Assembly (NCBI GenBank): GCA_020847395.1
Contig: JADLCD010000091.1
Coordinates: 38,322 to 102,321 of the forward strand
DNA length: 64,000 nucleotides
DNA from: Chitinophagaceae bacterium
GTDB lineage: Bacteria > Bacteroidota > Bacteroidia > Chitinophagales > Chitinophagaceae
Direction: 5' to 3'
The notes beneath the pieces were generated by a model. The model was not told the origin of the DNA. It did no database searches and saw only the letters and a list, made by a program, of their open reading frames with translations. The translations under genes and the position numbers were made by a program. Positions 34,410-43,197 of this stretch are shown one piece after another (positions within the stretch are counted from its first letter, which is position 1; each line of letters opens with the position of its first letter).

Positions 34410-35867
34410 ATGAAGGGACTAATTCTACCATTAATGATGCTTTTGCTAAGTGTTCAAACTTTTGCCCAAAATTCTACCGAAGAAGGAATTAAAGCCCTTT
34501 CTAAACAGAAATGGCAATGGATGGCAGATAAAAATATAGATTCCTTACATCTACTTTTTGATGATAAATCAATGTTTGTACACATGGGGGGAACCTGGGG
34601 CAAAGAACAGGAGTTAAAAGTTATTAAGGATGGTTCGATTTGGTATAAAAAAGCAGAAGTGTATTCAGTTACTATTAACATAATTGGTAATACGGCTATT
34701 CTCTTGAATGATATTGATCTGACAGCAGTAGTTGGTGGAAATGAAGTTGTCAATCCTTTTATGGTGACAGAAGTATATGTTAAACAAAAAGGTAAATGGA
34801 ACATGGGGTCACTTACTTTTTCCCGTTTGCTTAGACCGGTAAAAATGTCTGCTGCTAAACCAACTACAAGCAACAATCAATTACTATTAAAAGAACAAGG
34901 CAGTTTTGCGGTGGGTGGCACGGTGATAAAAAATGAAGGTATTTATGACAACATAAAAAGAACTCCCGAAGGGCAAACTTTTCACGGCGACCATGCCTAC
35001 ATCACATACCAAATTCCTGACAATGCAAAAAAATTACCATTGGTGTTTTGGCATGGCATCGGTCAATTTTCCAAAACATGGATGACAACACCCGATGGTC
35101 GGGAAGGATTTAATAATATTTTCTTACGGCAGAAGTATAGTGTTTATTTAATTGACCAGCCGCGAAGAGGTAACGCAAGCAGAAGCACTGTGCCAGCCAC
35201 AATTAACCCGGTACCTGATGAGCAAATGTGGTTTGGTACATTCAGGGTTGGTGTATGGCCCAACTATTTTGACGGGGTACAATTTGCAAAAGATTCCAAT
35301 ACCCTGAATCAGTATTTCCGTCAAATGGTACCGAATATTGGCCCCATTGATATAAATGTAACGACGGATGCGGTATCGGCATTGTTCAACAAAATTGGCC
35401 CGGCTGTTCTTGTTTCGCATTCCCACTCTGGCGGAATGGGCTGGATTACTGCTATCAAAAATCAAAATGTAAAAGCAATTGTTTCTTATGAACCCGGAAG
35501 CGGTTTTTTATTTCCCGAAGGAGAACTTCCTCAACCAATGGAAAGTTCAAGTGGTGCTCTTACAGCTACGGAGGTTTCCATGACGGATTTTTTAAAACTC
35601 ACAAAAATCCCTATCATAATTTATTATGGCGATAATATTCCAGATAAGCTTTCTGATAATCCTGGTGCTGATGGATGGCGGGTGCGTCTTGCAATGGCAA
35701 GGTTATGGAGAGATGTCGTAAATAAACATGGTGGCGATGTGACCGTGGTTCATTTGCCGGAGATTGGCATAAAAGGTAACACCCATTTCCCTTTTTCAGA
35801 TTTGAACAATATTGAAATTGCTGATTTAATGAGCAAATGGTTAAAGAAAAAAGGGTTAGATAAATGA
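34410..35867 (+). CDS. NTF2-like (DUF4440) domain fused to alpha/beta hydrolase
   Basis: The ATG at 34410 gives a signal peptide (MKGLILPLMMLLLSVQTFAQ). Residues about 25-145 form a SnoaL/DUF4440-like NTF2 domain (WQWMADKNIDSLHLLFDDKS). After a linker comes an alpha/beta hydrolase (LPLVFWHGIGQFSKTW; nucleophile motif SHSHSGG; final His in GNTHFPFSD). Such domains normally occur as separate proteins, so this is a fusion. It leads an operon with the CMD protein, a second hydrolase and a cupin, divergent from the broken AraC gene. The substrate is unknown. Confidence 0.85.
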   Translation: MKGLILPLMMLLLSVQTFAQNSTEEGIKALSKQKWQWMADKNIDSLHLLFDDKSMFVHMGGTWGKEQELKVIKDGSIWYKKAEVYSVTINIIGNTAILLNDIDLTAVVGGNEVVNPFMVTEVYVKQKGKWNMGSLTFSRLLRPVKMSAAKPTTSNNQLLLKEQGSFAVGGTVIKNEGIYDNIKRTPEGQTFHGDHAYITYQIPDNAKKLPLVFWHGIGQFSKTWMTTPDGREGFNNIFLRQKYSVYLIDQPRRGNASRSTVPATINPVPDEQMWFGTFRVGVWPNYFDGVQFAKDSNTLNQYFRQMVPNIGPIDINVTTDAVSALFNKIGPAVLVSHSHSGGMGWITAIKNQNVKAIVSYEPGSGFLFPEGELPQPMESSSGALTATEVSMTDFLKLTKIPIIIYYGDNIPDKLSDNPGADGWRVRLAMARLWRDVVNKHGGDVTVVHLPEIGIKGNTHFPFSDLNNIEIADLMSKWLKKKGLDK

Positions 35868-35891
35868 TATAAAAACGTATAAAAATCTGCG

Positions 35892-36635
35892 ATGAAAAAA
35901 TTAAGCGTTTTGGGGTTAACAGCAATAATGTTATGCATGTCAATATTTTTAACAGCGGCAACGGCACAGCAAATGGCAACTCCCGGTAATGGTTTATCGG
36001 AAAAAGAAAAAAGCATCATCAGCATTTCATCCCTTACTGCCAAAGGAGATTTAAGTAAATTAAAAACACAATTAACTATAGGGCTTGAATCCGGGCTTAC
36101 CGTAAATGAAATAAAAGAAGTGTTGATACACCTGTATGCTTATTGCGGTTTTCCACGAAGCATTCGTGGCTTGCAAACTTTTATGGACGTATTAAATGAA
36201 AGAAACGTAAAAGGCATTTTTGATAGTGAGGGCAGGGAAGCATCACCTATTCTACAGGATACCAGCAAATATAAGAGAGGAAAAAAGATTTTGGGTGAGC
36301 TTACTAATATGCCACAGCCAGATAAACTCAGCGGCTATTCAGCATTTGCTCCCGTAATAGACACTTTCCTCAAAGAGCATTTGTTTGCCGATATTTTTGA
36401 AAGAGACGTTCTAACCTATGCACAGCGGGAACTGGTAACTATTTCTGTAATTGCTATCATTGGCAATGCAGAGCCGATGCTGCAAAGTCATTTGAAAATT
36501 TCATTAAATGTCGGCATTACTCCAGAGCAATTACAGGAGTTTGTAAACATCGTTAAATCCACGGCTGGAAAAAAAGAAGCAAAAGCAGCACAAACAATTT
36601 TGAACGGTATATTAGAAAGCAGGACAACTAAATAA
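35892..36635 (+). CDS. Carboxymuconolactone decarboxylase-family protein, two domains
   Basis: This 247-aa protein has a signal peptide (MKKLSVLGLTAIMLCMSIFL) and two CMD repeats. Repeat 1 holds VNEIKEVLIHLYAYCGFPRS, and repeat 2 QRELVTISVIAIIGNAEPMLQSHL with GITPEQLQEFVNI. Exported CMD proteins of this type sit with alpha/beta hydrolases and cupins in many Bacteroidota. Only one Cys is visible in the active region, so a peroxidase-type CXXC is absent. It follows the fusion hydrolase by 24 bp. Confidence 0.88.
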   Translation: MKKLSVLGLTAIMLCMSIFLTAATAQQMATPGNGLSEKEKSIISISSLTAKGDLSKLKTQLTIGLESGLTVNEIKEVLIHLYAYCGFPRSIRGLQTFMDVLNERNVKGIFDSEGREASPILQDTSKYKRGKKILGELTNMPQPDKLSGYSAFAPVIDTFLKEHLFADIFERDVLTYAQRELVTISVIAIIGNAEPMLQSHLKISLNVGITPEQLQEFVNIVKSTAGKKEAKAAQTILNGILESRTTK

Positions 36636-36659
36636 TCTTCTAAAATAACTAAAATAAAG

Positions 36660-37718
36660 ATGATAAAGTATTTAATAACAGCATTAGCGATAACAACATT
36701 CGTTATGACTACAGCAACAGCACAAATCACTCAAAGCGTAAACACAATAAATCCTTTTGGATTAGTGTATAGCGGAGCCATAACCCAAAATGTAAAAGGG
36801 AAAGTAAACATTCATCCTGTAACCTATAGCATTAATGGCATTACTATAGCAGCCAATGTTTACACACCTGGCAGCTATGAACCATCAAAAAAATACCCTG
36901 CCATTGTTATTGCACACCCAAACGGTGGCGTAAAAGAACAGACAGCGGGTTTGTATGCACAACAATTAGCAGAGCAAGGTTACATAACCATCACAGCCGA
37001 TGCAGCATACCAGGGAGCAAGTGGTGGAGAGCCGCGGCATACGGATAAACCTGTTTACAGAATTGAAGATATTCATGCAATGGCAGACTTTATTTCTCAG
37101 TTCAAGGGCGTTGATACCGGAAGTATTGGTTTGTTAGGTATTTGTGGCGGTGGTGGTTATTCATTGAAAGCTGCACAGTCTGATAAAAGATTTAAAGCTG
37201 TTGCCACATTAAGCATGTTCAATTCCGGAGAAGTAAGACGGAATGGTTTTATGAATTCGCAGGTTAACAGCATTCAGGAACGATTAAAAAAAGCTTCAGA
37301 TGCAAGAGCACAGCAAGCTACCGGTGGTAAAATAATTTATGCGGGAGTGTCCGGTATTACAGATGAAGAAATCGCAAAAACTACAACCGATTTATACCGG
37401 GAAGGCTACATATATTATTACAGAACACACGCACACCCAAATTCCAGCTTTCTATACACAATGAGCAGTCTGCTTGATTTGATGACCTGGGACGCTAATA
37501 CTAACACAGACTTAATTAATCAGCCTTTGTTAATGATAGCAGGAAGTAAAGCCGATACAAAATATATGACGGATGAAGTGTTTGCTAAAGCGATAAATGC
37601 GAAAAGCAAAGAATTGTTTCTGATTGATGGAGCTACACATATACAAACCTACTGGAAACCGAATTATGTTTTGCAAGCGGTTAATAAACTGGTGAGTTTT
37701 TATAAAACTAATCTCTAA
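36660..37718 (+). CDS. Secreted dienelactone-hydrolase-like alpha/beta hydrolase
   Basis: This 352-aa protein has a signal peptide (MIKYLITALAITTFVMTTATAQ). The nucleophile elbow reads GLLGICGGGGYS, so a Cys replaces Ser, as in dienelactone hydrolases. PAIVIAHPNGGVKEQ forms the oxyanion region, and the C-terminal GATHIQTYW carries the His. It lies 25 bp after the CMD gene and is part of the same operon. The enzyme class is clear; the substrate is not. Confidence 0.88.
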   Translation: MIKYLITALAITTFVMTTATAQITQSVNTINPFGLVYSGAITQNVKGKVNIHPVTYSINGITIAANVYTPGSYEPSKKYPAIVIAHPNGGVKEQTAGLYAQQLAEQGYITITADAAYQGASGGEPRHTDKPVYRIEDIHAMADFISQFKGVDTGSIGLLGICGGGGYSLKAAQSDKRFKAVATLSMFNSGEVRRNGFMNSQVNSIQERLKKASDARAQQATGGKIIYAGVSGITDEEIAKTTTDLYREGYIYYYRTHAHPNSSFLYTMSSLLDLMTWDANTNTDLINQPLLMIAGSKADTKYMTDEVFAKAINAKSKELFLIDGATHIQTYWKPNYVLQAVNKLVSFYKTNL

Positions 37719-37729
37719 ACATTCGAATT

Positions 37730-38212
37730 ATGAAACGCAATCTAAGCTACATACTACCATTTCTTTTATTTGCTTTGACGGCTTGTAACAACAAAAAAGA
37801 AACGAATAATGCAACAAGCGACAGTGAAATTGTTTTTCCAAAAGGAGAAAAAATTACCAATGATAATTTTACCGGCTCTGCTTATCTTCAACCGCTAATT
37901 GCGGCAGATAGCCTTAGCCCAACCGCCGTTGGCGTTGTAACTTTTGAACCCGGAGCAAGAAGTAAATGGCATTCACACCCTGCCGGACAAATTCTGTTAG
38001 TCATTGATGGTGTTGGTTACTATCAGGAAAAAGGCCAGTCCAAAAAAGTTCTTCGCAAAGCTGATGCAGTAAAATGCCCACCAAATGTACCACACTGGCA
38101 TGGTGCAAGTTCAGATACTGCTTTTGTGCAAGTTGCAATTACTCGCAGAGAAAAAGGTGAAACGGTTTGGATGGATGCTGTAACGGATAGTGTATACAAT
38201 AGTTCAAACTAG
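37730..38212 (+). CDS. Cupin-domain lipoprotein
   Basis: This 160-aa protein has a lipobox (LLFALTAC) and a single cupin fold. Cupin motif 1 is SKWHSHPAGQILLVIDGVGYYQ and motif 2 is CPPNVPHWHGA, giving His/His/Gln/His metal ligands. It is the last gene of the four-gene operon, 12 bp after the hydrolase. Cupins in CMD/hydrolase clusters are common in Bacteroidota; the role is unknown. Confidence 0.9.
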   Translation: MKRNLSYILPFLLFALTACNNKKETNNATSDSEIVFPKGEKITNDNFTGSAYLQPLIAADSLSPTAVGVVTFEPGARSKWHSHPAGQILLVIDGVGYYQEKGQSKKVLRKADAVKCPPNVPHWHGASSDTAFVQVAITRREKGETVWMDAVTDSVYNSSN

Positions 38213-38336
38213 CAAAAGAAAAAAATCATTTTTCCACTAAATGGAGACAGGGTATTGAGTAATGACATCTTGCTGCCTGTCGGCAGCTGTGAAAATCTCA
38301 GGTCTCACGAATGTATGCGTCATAATAGTATCAACA

Positions 38337-39026
38337 TTACAGCAGAAAAGTACGCAGCACCAGGAAAAACATACATTGAATCATCAGCAGGTAAACAGCA
38401 AATGTATTTTTTTTATGAAAAGAAAACAGGCTGAATAATGATAGCAATAATGCACTTATAACAAACCAGCTAATATAATTAAGCATAGGTATTGCGCCAT
38501 CGCCAGCCCATACCCAAAAACCAAGATGTATGGCAACAGGTTCCATCACCCAATCAAAAAAAACAGCAAGCAATGCGCCATCAATAATAAGAGATGCGAT
38601 GCTCCATTTTTTATACGCCGGTATTTGTTCAGGCTGTAAACGTTTTTCAACAACTGAAGTAAACAACTGTATTGCTGTGCCGCAACAGTAAATAATAATA
38701 AACCAGTTTAAGCCTATAATCAGCGGAATATTTTTGAAAGATATACCCAATATATTTCCATACCTGTATGAGCCGAATAAAAAACCTGTATGTACCCCAA
38801 TATATTCTGCCGAATATCCAACAAGAAAACAGGTTATCACAAACATCAAAAAGTGTTTGCCGGGTTTCTGCTGTGTCCATATCAACAGCAAAAACATAAT
38901 CAGCATATTTACCGGGGTATACGCAGCAAAAAACTCCTCATAACCCAAAAGCATACCCGCTAACCCGGAAATATGAATGACAAGAGAGATAATGAGCGCT
39001 ATGTTATATTTTTTTTGGATAGACAT
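38337..39026 (-). CDS. Carotenoid biosynthesis protein, CruF-like (DUF422)
   Basis: This 229-aa protein has about seven membrane helices. Family features are ACMLLGYEEFFAAYTPVN-like helix 2, the charged motif GYSAEYIGVHTGFLFGSYRYG, and FFDWVMEPVAIHLGFWVW. CruF-type enzymes act on the psi end of carotenoids (1',2'-hydratase), giving saproxanthin- or flexixanthin-type pigments. It runs in the same direction as crtY but is separated from it by the AraC/hydrolase block. The specific reaction is inferred from family. Confidence 0.85.
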   Translation of the reverse strand: MSIQKKYNIALIISLVIHISGLAGMLLGYEEFFAAYTPVNMLIMFLLLIWTQQKPGKHFLMFVITCFLVGYSAEYIGVHTGFLFGSYRYGNILGISFKNIPLIIGLNWFIIIYCCGTAIQLFTSVVEKRLQPEQIPAYKKWSIASLIIDGALLAVFFDWVMEPVAIHLGFWVWAGDGAIPMLNYISWFVISALLLSLFSLFSFHKKNTFAVYLLMIQCMFFLVLRTFLL

Positions 39027-39158
39027 ACCAACATCAGCACAAAGAAAATGAATAAGACACGTTTCAAATTTTTGTACTCAATGTTCCCAGGTCAGCAGCC
39101 GCTTGCGAAAATTTGAAATATGCACAATGAATATATTATATAAATCTGACAAAAATAA

Positions 39159-39187
39159 AAAGGTACATTACGATGTAATATACCTTT
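39159..39187 (-). terminator. Terminator of the GreA/Rnk-like gene
   Basis: AAAGGTA (39159-39165) pairs with TACCTTT (39181-39187), with inner ATTAC/GTAAT pairing. On the minus strand the stem is followed by TTTATTTTTG and lies 20 bp past the gene's stop. Confidence 0.75.
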
Positions 39188-39207
39188 ATCAAATTTATTT
39201 TCATTGG

Positions 39208-39582
39208 CTATTCATTTACCACATCTACAATCTTTATCTGCTTCAATCCGCCAGGCAAAGTCCACTTTATCGTCATCCCTTTTTTAAAACCAATCAGCGC
39301 CACACCCAATGGTGAGAATACGGATATTTTTTGTTCTTTCAAATTTGCTTCAGCAGGCAATGTCAGCATTAGTTTCCACTTCTTTTTTGTAGAGATATCT
39401 TCAGCTTCAAAAAGAGAGTTTATTTTAATTACATCATTCGCCAATTTCTTATCCGTTACTACTTCAGCTTTGTTTAATTCATCCATCAACTGTCCTATCT
39501 CTTTTGTTTTAAGATGTTGTGGGCAGTTTACAATCAACGATTTTAAAGTTGTGTAATCAGTATTGCTTATTACAGGTTTCAT
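39208..39582 (-). CDS. GreA/GreB C-terminal-domain protein (Rnk-like)
   Basis: The ATG at 39582 gives 124 aa (MKPVISNTDYTTLKSLIVNC); the longer frame upstream is not needed. The N-terminal part is a short helical segment. The C-terminal FKBP-like domain reads FSPLGVALIGFKKGMTIKWTLPGGLKQIKIV, as in Rnk and GreA. It lacks the long coiled coil of true GreA. Proteins of this type bind RNA polymerase near the secondary channel. It has a clear terminator downstream and unusual stem-loops upstream. Confidence 0.87.
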   Translation of the reverse strand: MKPVISNTDYTTLKSLIVNCPQHLKTKEIGQLMDELNKAEVVTDKKLANDVIKINSLFEAEDISTKKKWKLMLTLPAEANLKEQKISVFSPLGVALIGFKKGMTIKWTLPGGLKQIKIVDVVNE

Positions 39583-39665
39583 TTTAATAAAATTTAAGTA
39601 ACAGGTATATACATACAATTTTATACCTGTATGATTAATAATAAAAAAATTTACGGAGTATGTAT

Positions 39666-39805
39666 CCCTCCGTTTCACATAAAATATCCGGGAAAATAAA
39701 CGGAGGGCTTAATGAAGAAAGGCTCTGTTATTAAGCGTAATAAGAAACAGTCGCTTACTATAAACTTTGTTTATAGCCGGAGAAGATATGGTAGAAGACT
39801 GTTTC
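39666..39805. repeat. Cluster of stem-loops in a 510-bp gene-free gap
   Basis: Three paired elements occur in 140 bp. CCCTCCGTTT (39666-39675) pairs with AAACGGAGGG (39698-39707). GAAACAGTC (39744-39752) pairs with GACTGTTTC (39797-39805). Nested inside the second is CTATAAAC (39758-39765) with GTTTATAG (39769-39776). No protein frame is convincing here. It could be a long 5' leader of the Rnk-like gene or a separate structured RNA. Confidence 0.55.
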
Positions 39806-40006
39806 ATAATTGAATATTTACGAAAATAAACATTTTGTGGCAAACTGCCATATCCTGAAGCTATTTAATCAGCATATGAATACATTCCGGGGAATTTTAA
39901 CAAGTGATTATTTAATCAACATTAAGATGGATTTTATTTCCCGTAATAGTATAATTATTTCCCCTGCTATATTATTGGGGCCACATTCACACAGACTGCT
40001 GAAAAT

Positions 40007-40038
40007 AAAAAGTACGTTATACTTGTAACGTACTTTTT
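40007..40038 (-). terminator. Terminator of the 87-aa gene
   Basis: AAAAAGTACGTTA (40007-40019) pairs perfectly with TAACGTACTTTTT (40026-40038) around TACTTG. On the minus strand the T-run follows the stem, 55 bp past the stop at 40094. It could also act on the plus strand. Confidence 0.78.
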
Positions 40039-40093
40039 GATAAACAACTGACGAAGTAAAATCAGTTATTTTTATTGATGTGTTATTAAAGCA

Positions 40094-40357
40094 TTAGGCA
40101 GCCTCTTTCAGTTGCTGAAATTTTTCCAGTTTTTTACTTATAGCAACCTCAATATCATTAGACATATTCGGATTGCGTTTATCATGCATTACGGCAAAAC
40201 GATTAAGCTCATCGTTCCAACCAAATACACAAATTGGATTATCATTAAAACTTACCCTATATCTTAACTCTTCACTACCGTTTATGTATTCAGTAGCTTT
40301 AATTGTATAAATATTTCCGCCAGATACAATTTCGAAATTTTCAGTTGTTAATCTCAT
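40094..40357 (-). CDS. Hypothetical 87-aa protein
   Basis: This small protein (MRLTTENFEIVSGGNIYTIKATEYINGSEELRYRVSF...) is not recognised. It looks like a compact beta-sheet fold followed by a C-terminal helix (DIEVAISKKLEKFQQLKEAA). It has no signal peptide or membrane helix. A strong terminator downstream and an ATG start support a real gene. I recall similar short proteins in Chitinophagaceae but could not check. Confidence 0.7.
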   Translation of the reverse strand: MRLTTENFEIVSGGNIYTIKATEYINGSEELRYRVSFNDNPICVFGWNDELNRFAVMHDKRNPNMSNDIEVAISKKLEKFQQLKEAA

Positions 40358-40553
40358 AACTTAAAATTTTAGTTTACAAATTTTCAGATACAATAACTCA
40401 TTTTAAGTACCCGTTCTACAACTCATAGTTTTCAATAAACATGCCATACCATGCCAATCCTGTTGTTAAAAAAAGTTAAGTGGCTTATATTAATTTGTAC
40501 ACATCTTTATTTAAGCAGCATATAAATAAATATAATTTCGCATGCGTATTACT

Positions 40554-40669
40554 GGGTGCGTTCAAAATTGTCGCTGGCTGGTGGAGACACCAGCCAGGGC
40601 CGGCCCGCTATGGGCGGTGTCCCCACCGCCCACACGAAGCCAGACAATGCGACAATTTTAAATACACCC
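40554..40669. repeat. GC-rich multi-helix palindromic element
   Basis: An AT-rich gap of nearly 490 bp contains a compact GC-rich structure. Outer arms AAAATTGTCGC (40564-40574) and GCGACAATTTT (40649-40659) pair perfectly, and GGGTG/CACCC lie further out (40554, 40665). Inside are CTGGCTGGTG/CACCAGCCAG (40574-40597), the palindrome GGGCCGGCCC (40597-40606), and TGGGCGGTG/CACCGCCCA (40611-40632). The two inner hairpins share the wording GG(A/G)GACACC in opposite orientation. This looks like a REP/MITE-type unit or a structured RNA. Confidence 0.7.
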
Positions 40670-40841
40670 GTATTACTCGCCTTGTCACTTCTTCGTAAAT
40701 TTTTTAATTCAATTCAAATAATAGTACTTAAAATTTCTGCGCTGATGCTTGTAATGTAAATTTGTGTTCTCTTCAAAACGGCTTGCTTTACATTAGCACA
40801 CGATATGCTCCTGCCTTTTAAAAAATCCTGTATAAATAGAA

Positions 40842-42350
40842 ATGAATACAACACTAGAAAAAGATAATCCTGATGTAGTATTAATTGGCGCGGGCATTAT
40901 GAGCGCCACACTCGGCATGATGCTGAAAGAACTGCAACCTGATTTAAGTATTTATGTAATAGAAAGATTGCATACCGTAGCCGCTGAAAGTTCTGATGCA
41001 TGGAATAATGCAGGTACCGGGCACTCCGCGTTTTGCGAATTGAACTATACGCCAGAGCGGGAAGATGGAACAATTGATGCTTCAAAAGCAATAAAGATAG
41101 CTGCACAGTTTTTACAAAGCAAAGAATTTTGGGCGCATTTGGTAGAACAAAACTTTATACGCAATCCACAGGATTTTATACGGCTTGTACCCCATATAAG
41201 TTTTGTGCGTGGTGAAGAAAATATGGATTACCTCAAAAAGAGGTATGAGGCTTTGATTAAGTATCCTTTATTTGAGGGCTTGCAATACAGTAATAATGCT
41301 AAAGAAATTGAGGGATGGATGCCGCTTGTAATGGAAGGCCGCGGTTCATTGGAACAGGTAGCTGCTACAAAGATGGATACAGGAACTGATGTGAATTTTG
41401 GTGCACTTACCCGCAAGCTTTTTCGTTATTTGTTTGATAAGCCTGATGTAAAACTTTTTCTTGCACACGAGGTGCAGGACCTGGAAAAAAACGACGATGG
41501 TAGCTGGAAAATAAAAATGAAAAACCTCACTAACGACGATAAGAAAGTTATTGAAGCCAAATTTATTTTTATAGGAGCAGGCGGAGGTTCATTGCCATTG
41601 CTTGAAAAATCTGATATACCTGAAAGCAAGGGCTATGGCGGTTTTCCGGTTAGCGGCCAATGGTTAATTTGCAATAACTCCTCGGTTATTGAAAGGCATA
41701 ACGCTAAAGTATACGGCAAGGCAGCAGTGGGCTCTCCACCTATGAGTGTGCCACATTTGGATACCCGTGTTATTGATGGAAAAAAATCATTATTATTCGG
41801 ACCATATGCAGGTTTTTCAACCAAATTTTTAAAAAATGGTTCTTTTTGGGACCTGCCGGGTTCTATAAAATTCAGTAATATAAAACCAATGATAATGGCG
41901 GGAGTAAAAAATATTCCGCTTACTAAATATCTTATTGAGCAGGTTACCCAATCTTCTGAAGACAGGATGGAGGCGCTGAGAACATACTTTCCCAATGCCG
42001 TTACGGAAGACTGGGATCTTGAAGTTGCAGGTCAGCGTGTGCAGGTTATTAAAAAAGATGAGGAAGAAGGCGGTGTGCTGGAATTTGGCACCGAAGTAGT
42101 AAGTGCTGCTGATGGCAGTATTGCAGCATTACTGGGCGCTTCTCCCGGTGCATCAACCGCGGTTTCAATTATGTATGATTTATTGCAGCGTTGTTTTTCT
42201 GAACAAATGAAAAAAACTGAGTGGCAAACAAAATTGGAGCAGATGATTCCTTCTTATAAAAAATCCCTGGCAGATGATGTTGAACTTTACAGGAAAACAA
42301 AAGAAAGAACGGCAAAAGTATTGGGATTAACAGCAACAATTCCAGCCTGA
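40842..42350 (+). CDS. mqo: Malate:quinone oxidoreductase
   Basis: This full-length, 502-aa peripheral membrane flavoenzyme oxidises malate to oxaloacetate and passes electrons to quinone. The FAD motif VVLIGAGIMSATLGMML starts the protein. Family motifs include ESSDAWNNAGTGHSAFCELNYTP, AATKMDTGTDVNFGALTR, IFIGAGGGSLPLL, LLFGPYAGFSTKFL and FGTEVVSAADGSIAALLGASPGAS. Monocistronic; convergent with the next gene. It indicates a respiratory TCA cycle. Confidence 0.96.
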   Translation: MNTTLEKDNPDVVLIGAGIMSATLGMMLKELQPDLSIYVIERLHTVAAESSDAWNNAGTGHSAFCELNYTPEREDGTIDASKAIKIAAQFLQSKEFWAHLVEQNFIRNPQDFIRLVPHISFVRGEENMDYLKKRYEALIKYPLFEGLQYSNNAKEIEGWMPLVMEGRGSLEQVAATKMDTGTDVNFGALTRKLFRYLFDKPDVKLFLAHEVQDLEKNDDGSWKIKMKNLTNDDKKVIEAKFIFIGAGGGSLPLLEKSDIPESKGYGGFPVSGQWLICNNSSVIERHNAKVYGKAAVGSPPMSVPHLDTRVIDGKKSLLFGPYAGFSTKFLKNGSFWDLPGSIKFSNIKPMIMAGVKNIPLTKYLIEQVTQSSEDRMEALRTYFPNAVTEDWDLEVAGQRVQVIKKDEEEGGVLEFGTEVVSAADGSIAALLGASPGASTAVSIMYDLLQRCFSEQMKKTEWQTKLEQMIPSYKKSLADDVELYRKTKERTAKVLGLTATIPA

Positions 42351-42365
42351 TTTATCAGTAATATA

Positions 42366-43109
42366 TTAACTCTTCCAAAGTGGATTTTTCACGTCATGAT
42401 AAAAAAGAAAAGTCCACTTTTCTTTTTGTCCCTGTTCCCACCATTGCTGCCTGAGCTCCATGCATTTTTTTCCATCAAAATCATACTTAGCAATAAACTT
42501 ACTTTTCATTTGGGATAACTGCGGAGCATCGTCTGCGCCAAAAAATATAATTTCTCCGCCTTCTTTAATTGTATAAACCTGGTGAAAAGGAGAGTGTGCG
42601 CCTGTTAATTCGTAATGAATATACCCGTCAATAGTTCCGCTTCCATCCAAAAAAACAACATTATCCGATTCACTCAAAACCTCAATCTCCTCTGGTATAT
42701 AAGATGGCAATCCTTTTTCCAAAGCAAATTCCAGCTCCCTTTTTTGCACATAATATGTAGCAGAAGGAAAGCTGAGAAAATAGTGGTTTAGAATTTTATC
42801 TTTCATACTTACGCCACCGGCATGATCTTTATGCAAATGACTCATCAATACTTTTGTTATATCGGAAGGATTAATGTTATTATTGAGCAGGTTCTGGTGA
42901 AGCTGTAAAGTACCGTCAGAATTCGTAAATCCAAGTCCTGTATCAAGCAGTAAAATATCTTTTGATGTAATAATAACAAAAGGTTGAATTTCTACCAATA
43001 AACTTCCCCTGTTGCGCTCCTGCAGATTATCTGTTCCGGTATTAAAGGGAATGAATTGTTTAGAATGATCAATCGTAAATGTTCCTTCGCTTAATGGGAT
43101 AATTCTCAT
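42366..43109 (-). CDS. MBL-fold metallo-hydrolase
   Basis: This 247-aa cytosolic protein has the metallo-beta-lactamase-fold signature LMSHLHKDHAGG, an upstream LLDTGLG motif, and later His/Asp ligands (LTGAHSPFHQVY, FFGADDAPQ). No signal peptide is present. The family includes hydrolases such as lactonases and glyoxalase-like enzymes; no specific substrate can be named. Convergent with mqo, with 15 bp between the stops. Confidence 0.9.
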   Translation of the reverse strand: MRIIPLSEGTFTIDHSKQFIPFNTGTDNLQERNRGSLLVEIQPFVIITSKDILLLDTGLGFTNSDGTLQLHQNLLNNNINPSDITKVLMSHLHKDHAGGVSMKDKILNHYFLSFPSATYYVQKRELEFALEKGLPSYIPEEIEVLSESDNVVFLDGSGTIDGYIHYELTGAHSPFHQVYTIKEGGEIIFFGADDAPQLSQMKSKFIAKYDFDGKKCMELRQQWWEQGQKEKWTFLFYHDVKNPLWKS

Positions 43110-43197
43110 CCGGCAAATTTACCTGAGTATTTTAGTTTGCGATATATTATTTACCGTAAACCTTTAAATGTGTATTTTGGGTAAATAAATTTTTGCG

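Noticed and set aside
39810..40028. Plus-strand frame of 72 codons
   Set aside because: It runs into a strong terminator stem, has no family features and lies in an AT-rich gap.
40480..40759. Two short plus-strand frames across the GC-rich element
   Set aside because: They are created by the palindromic repeat itself and change frame with it; no protein support.
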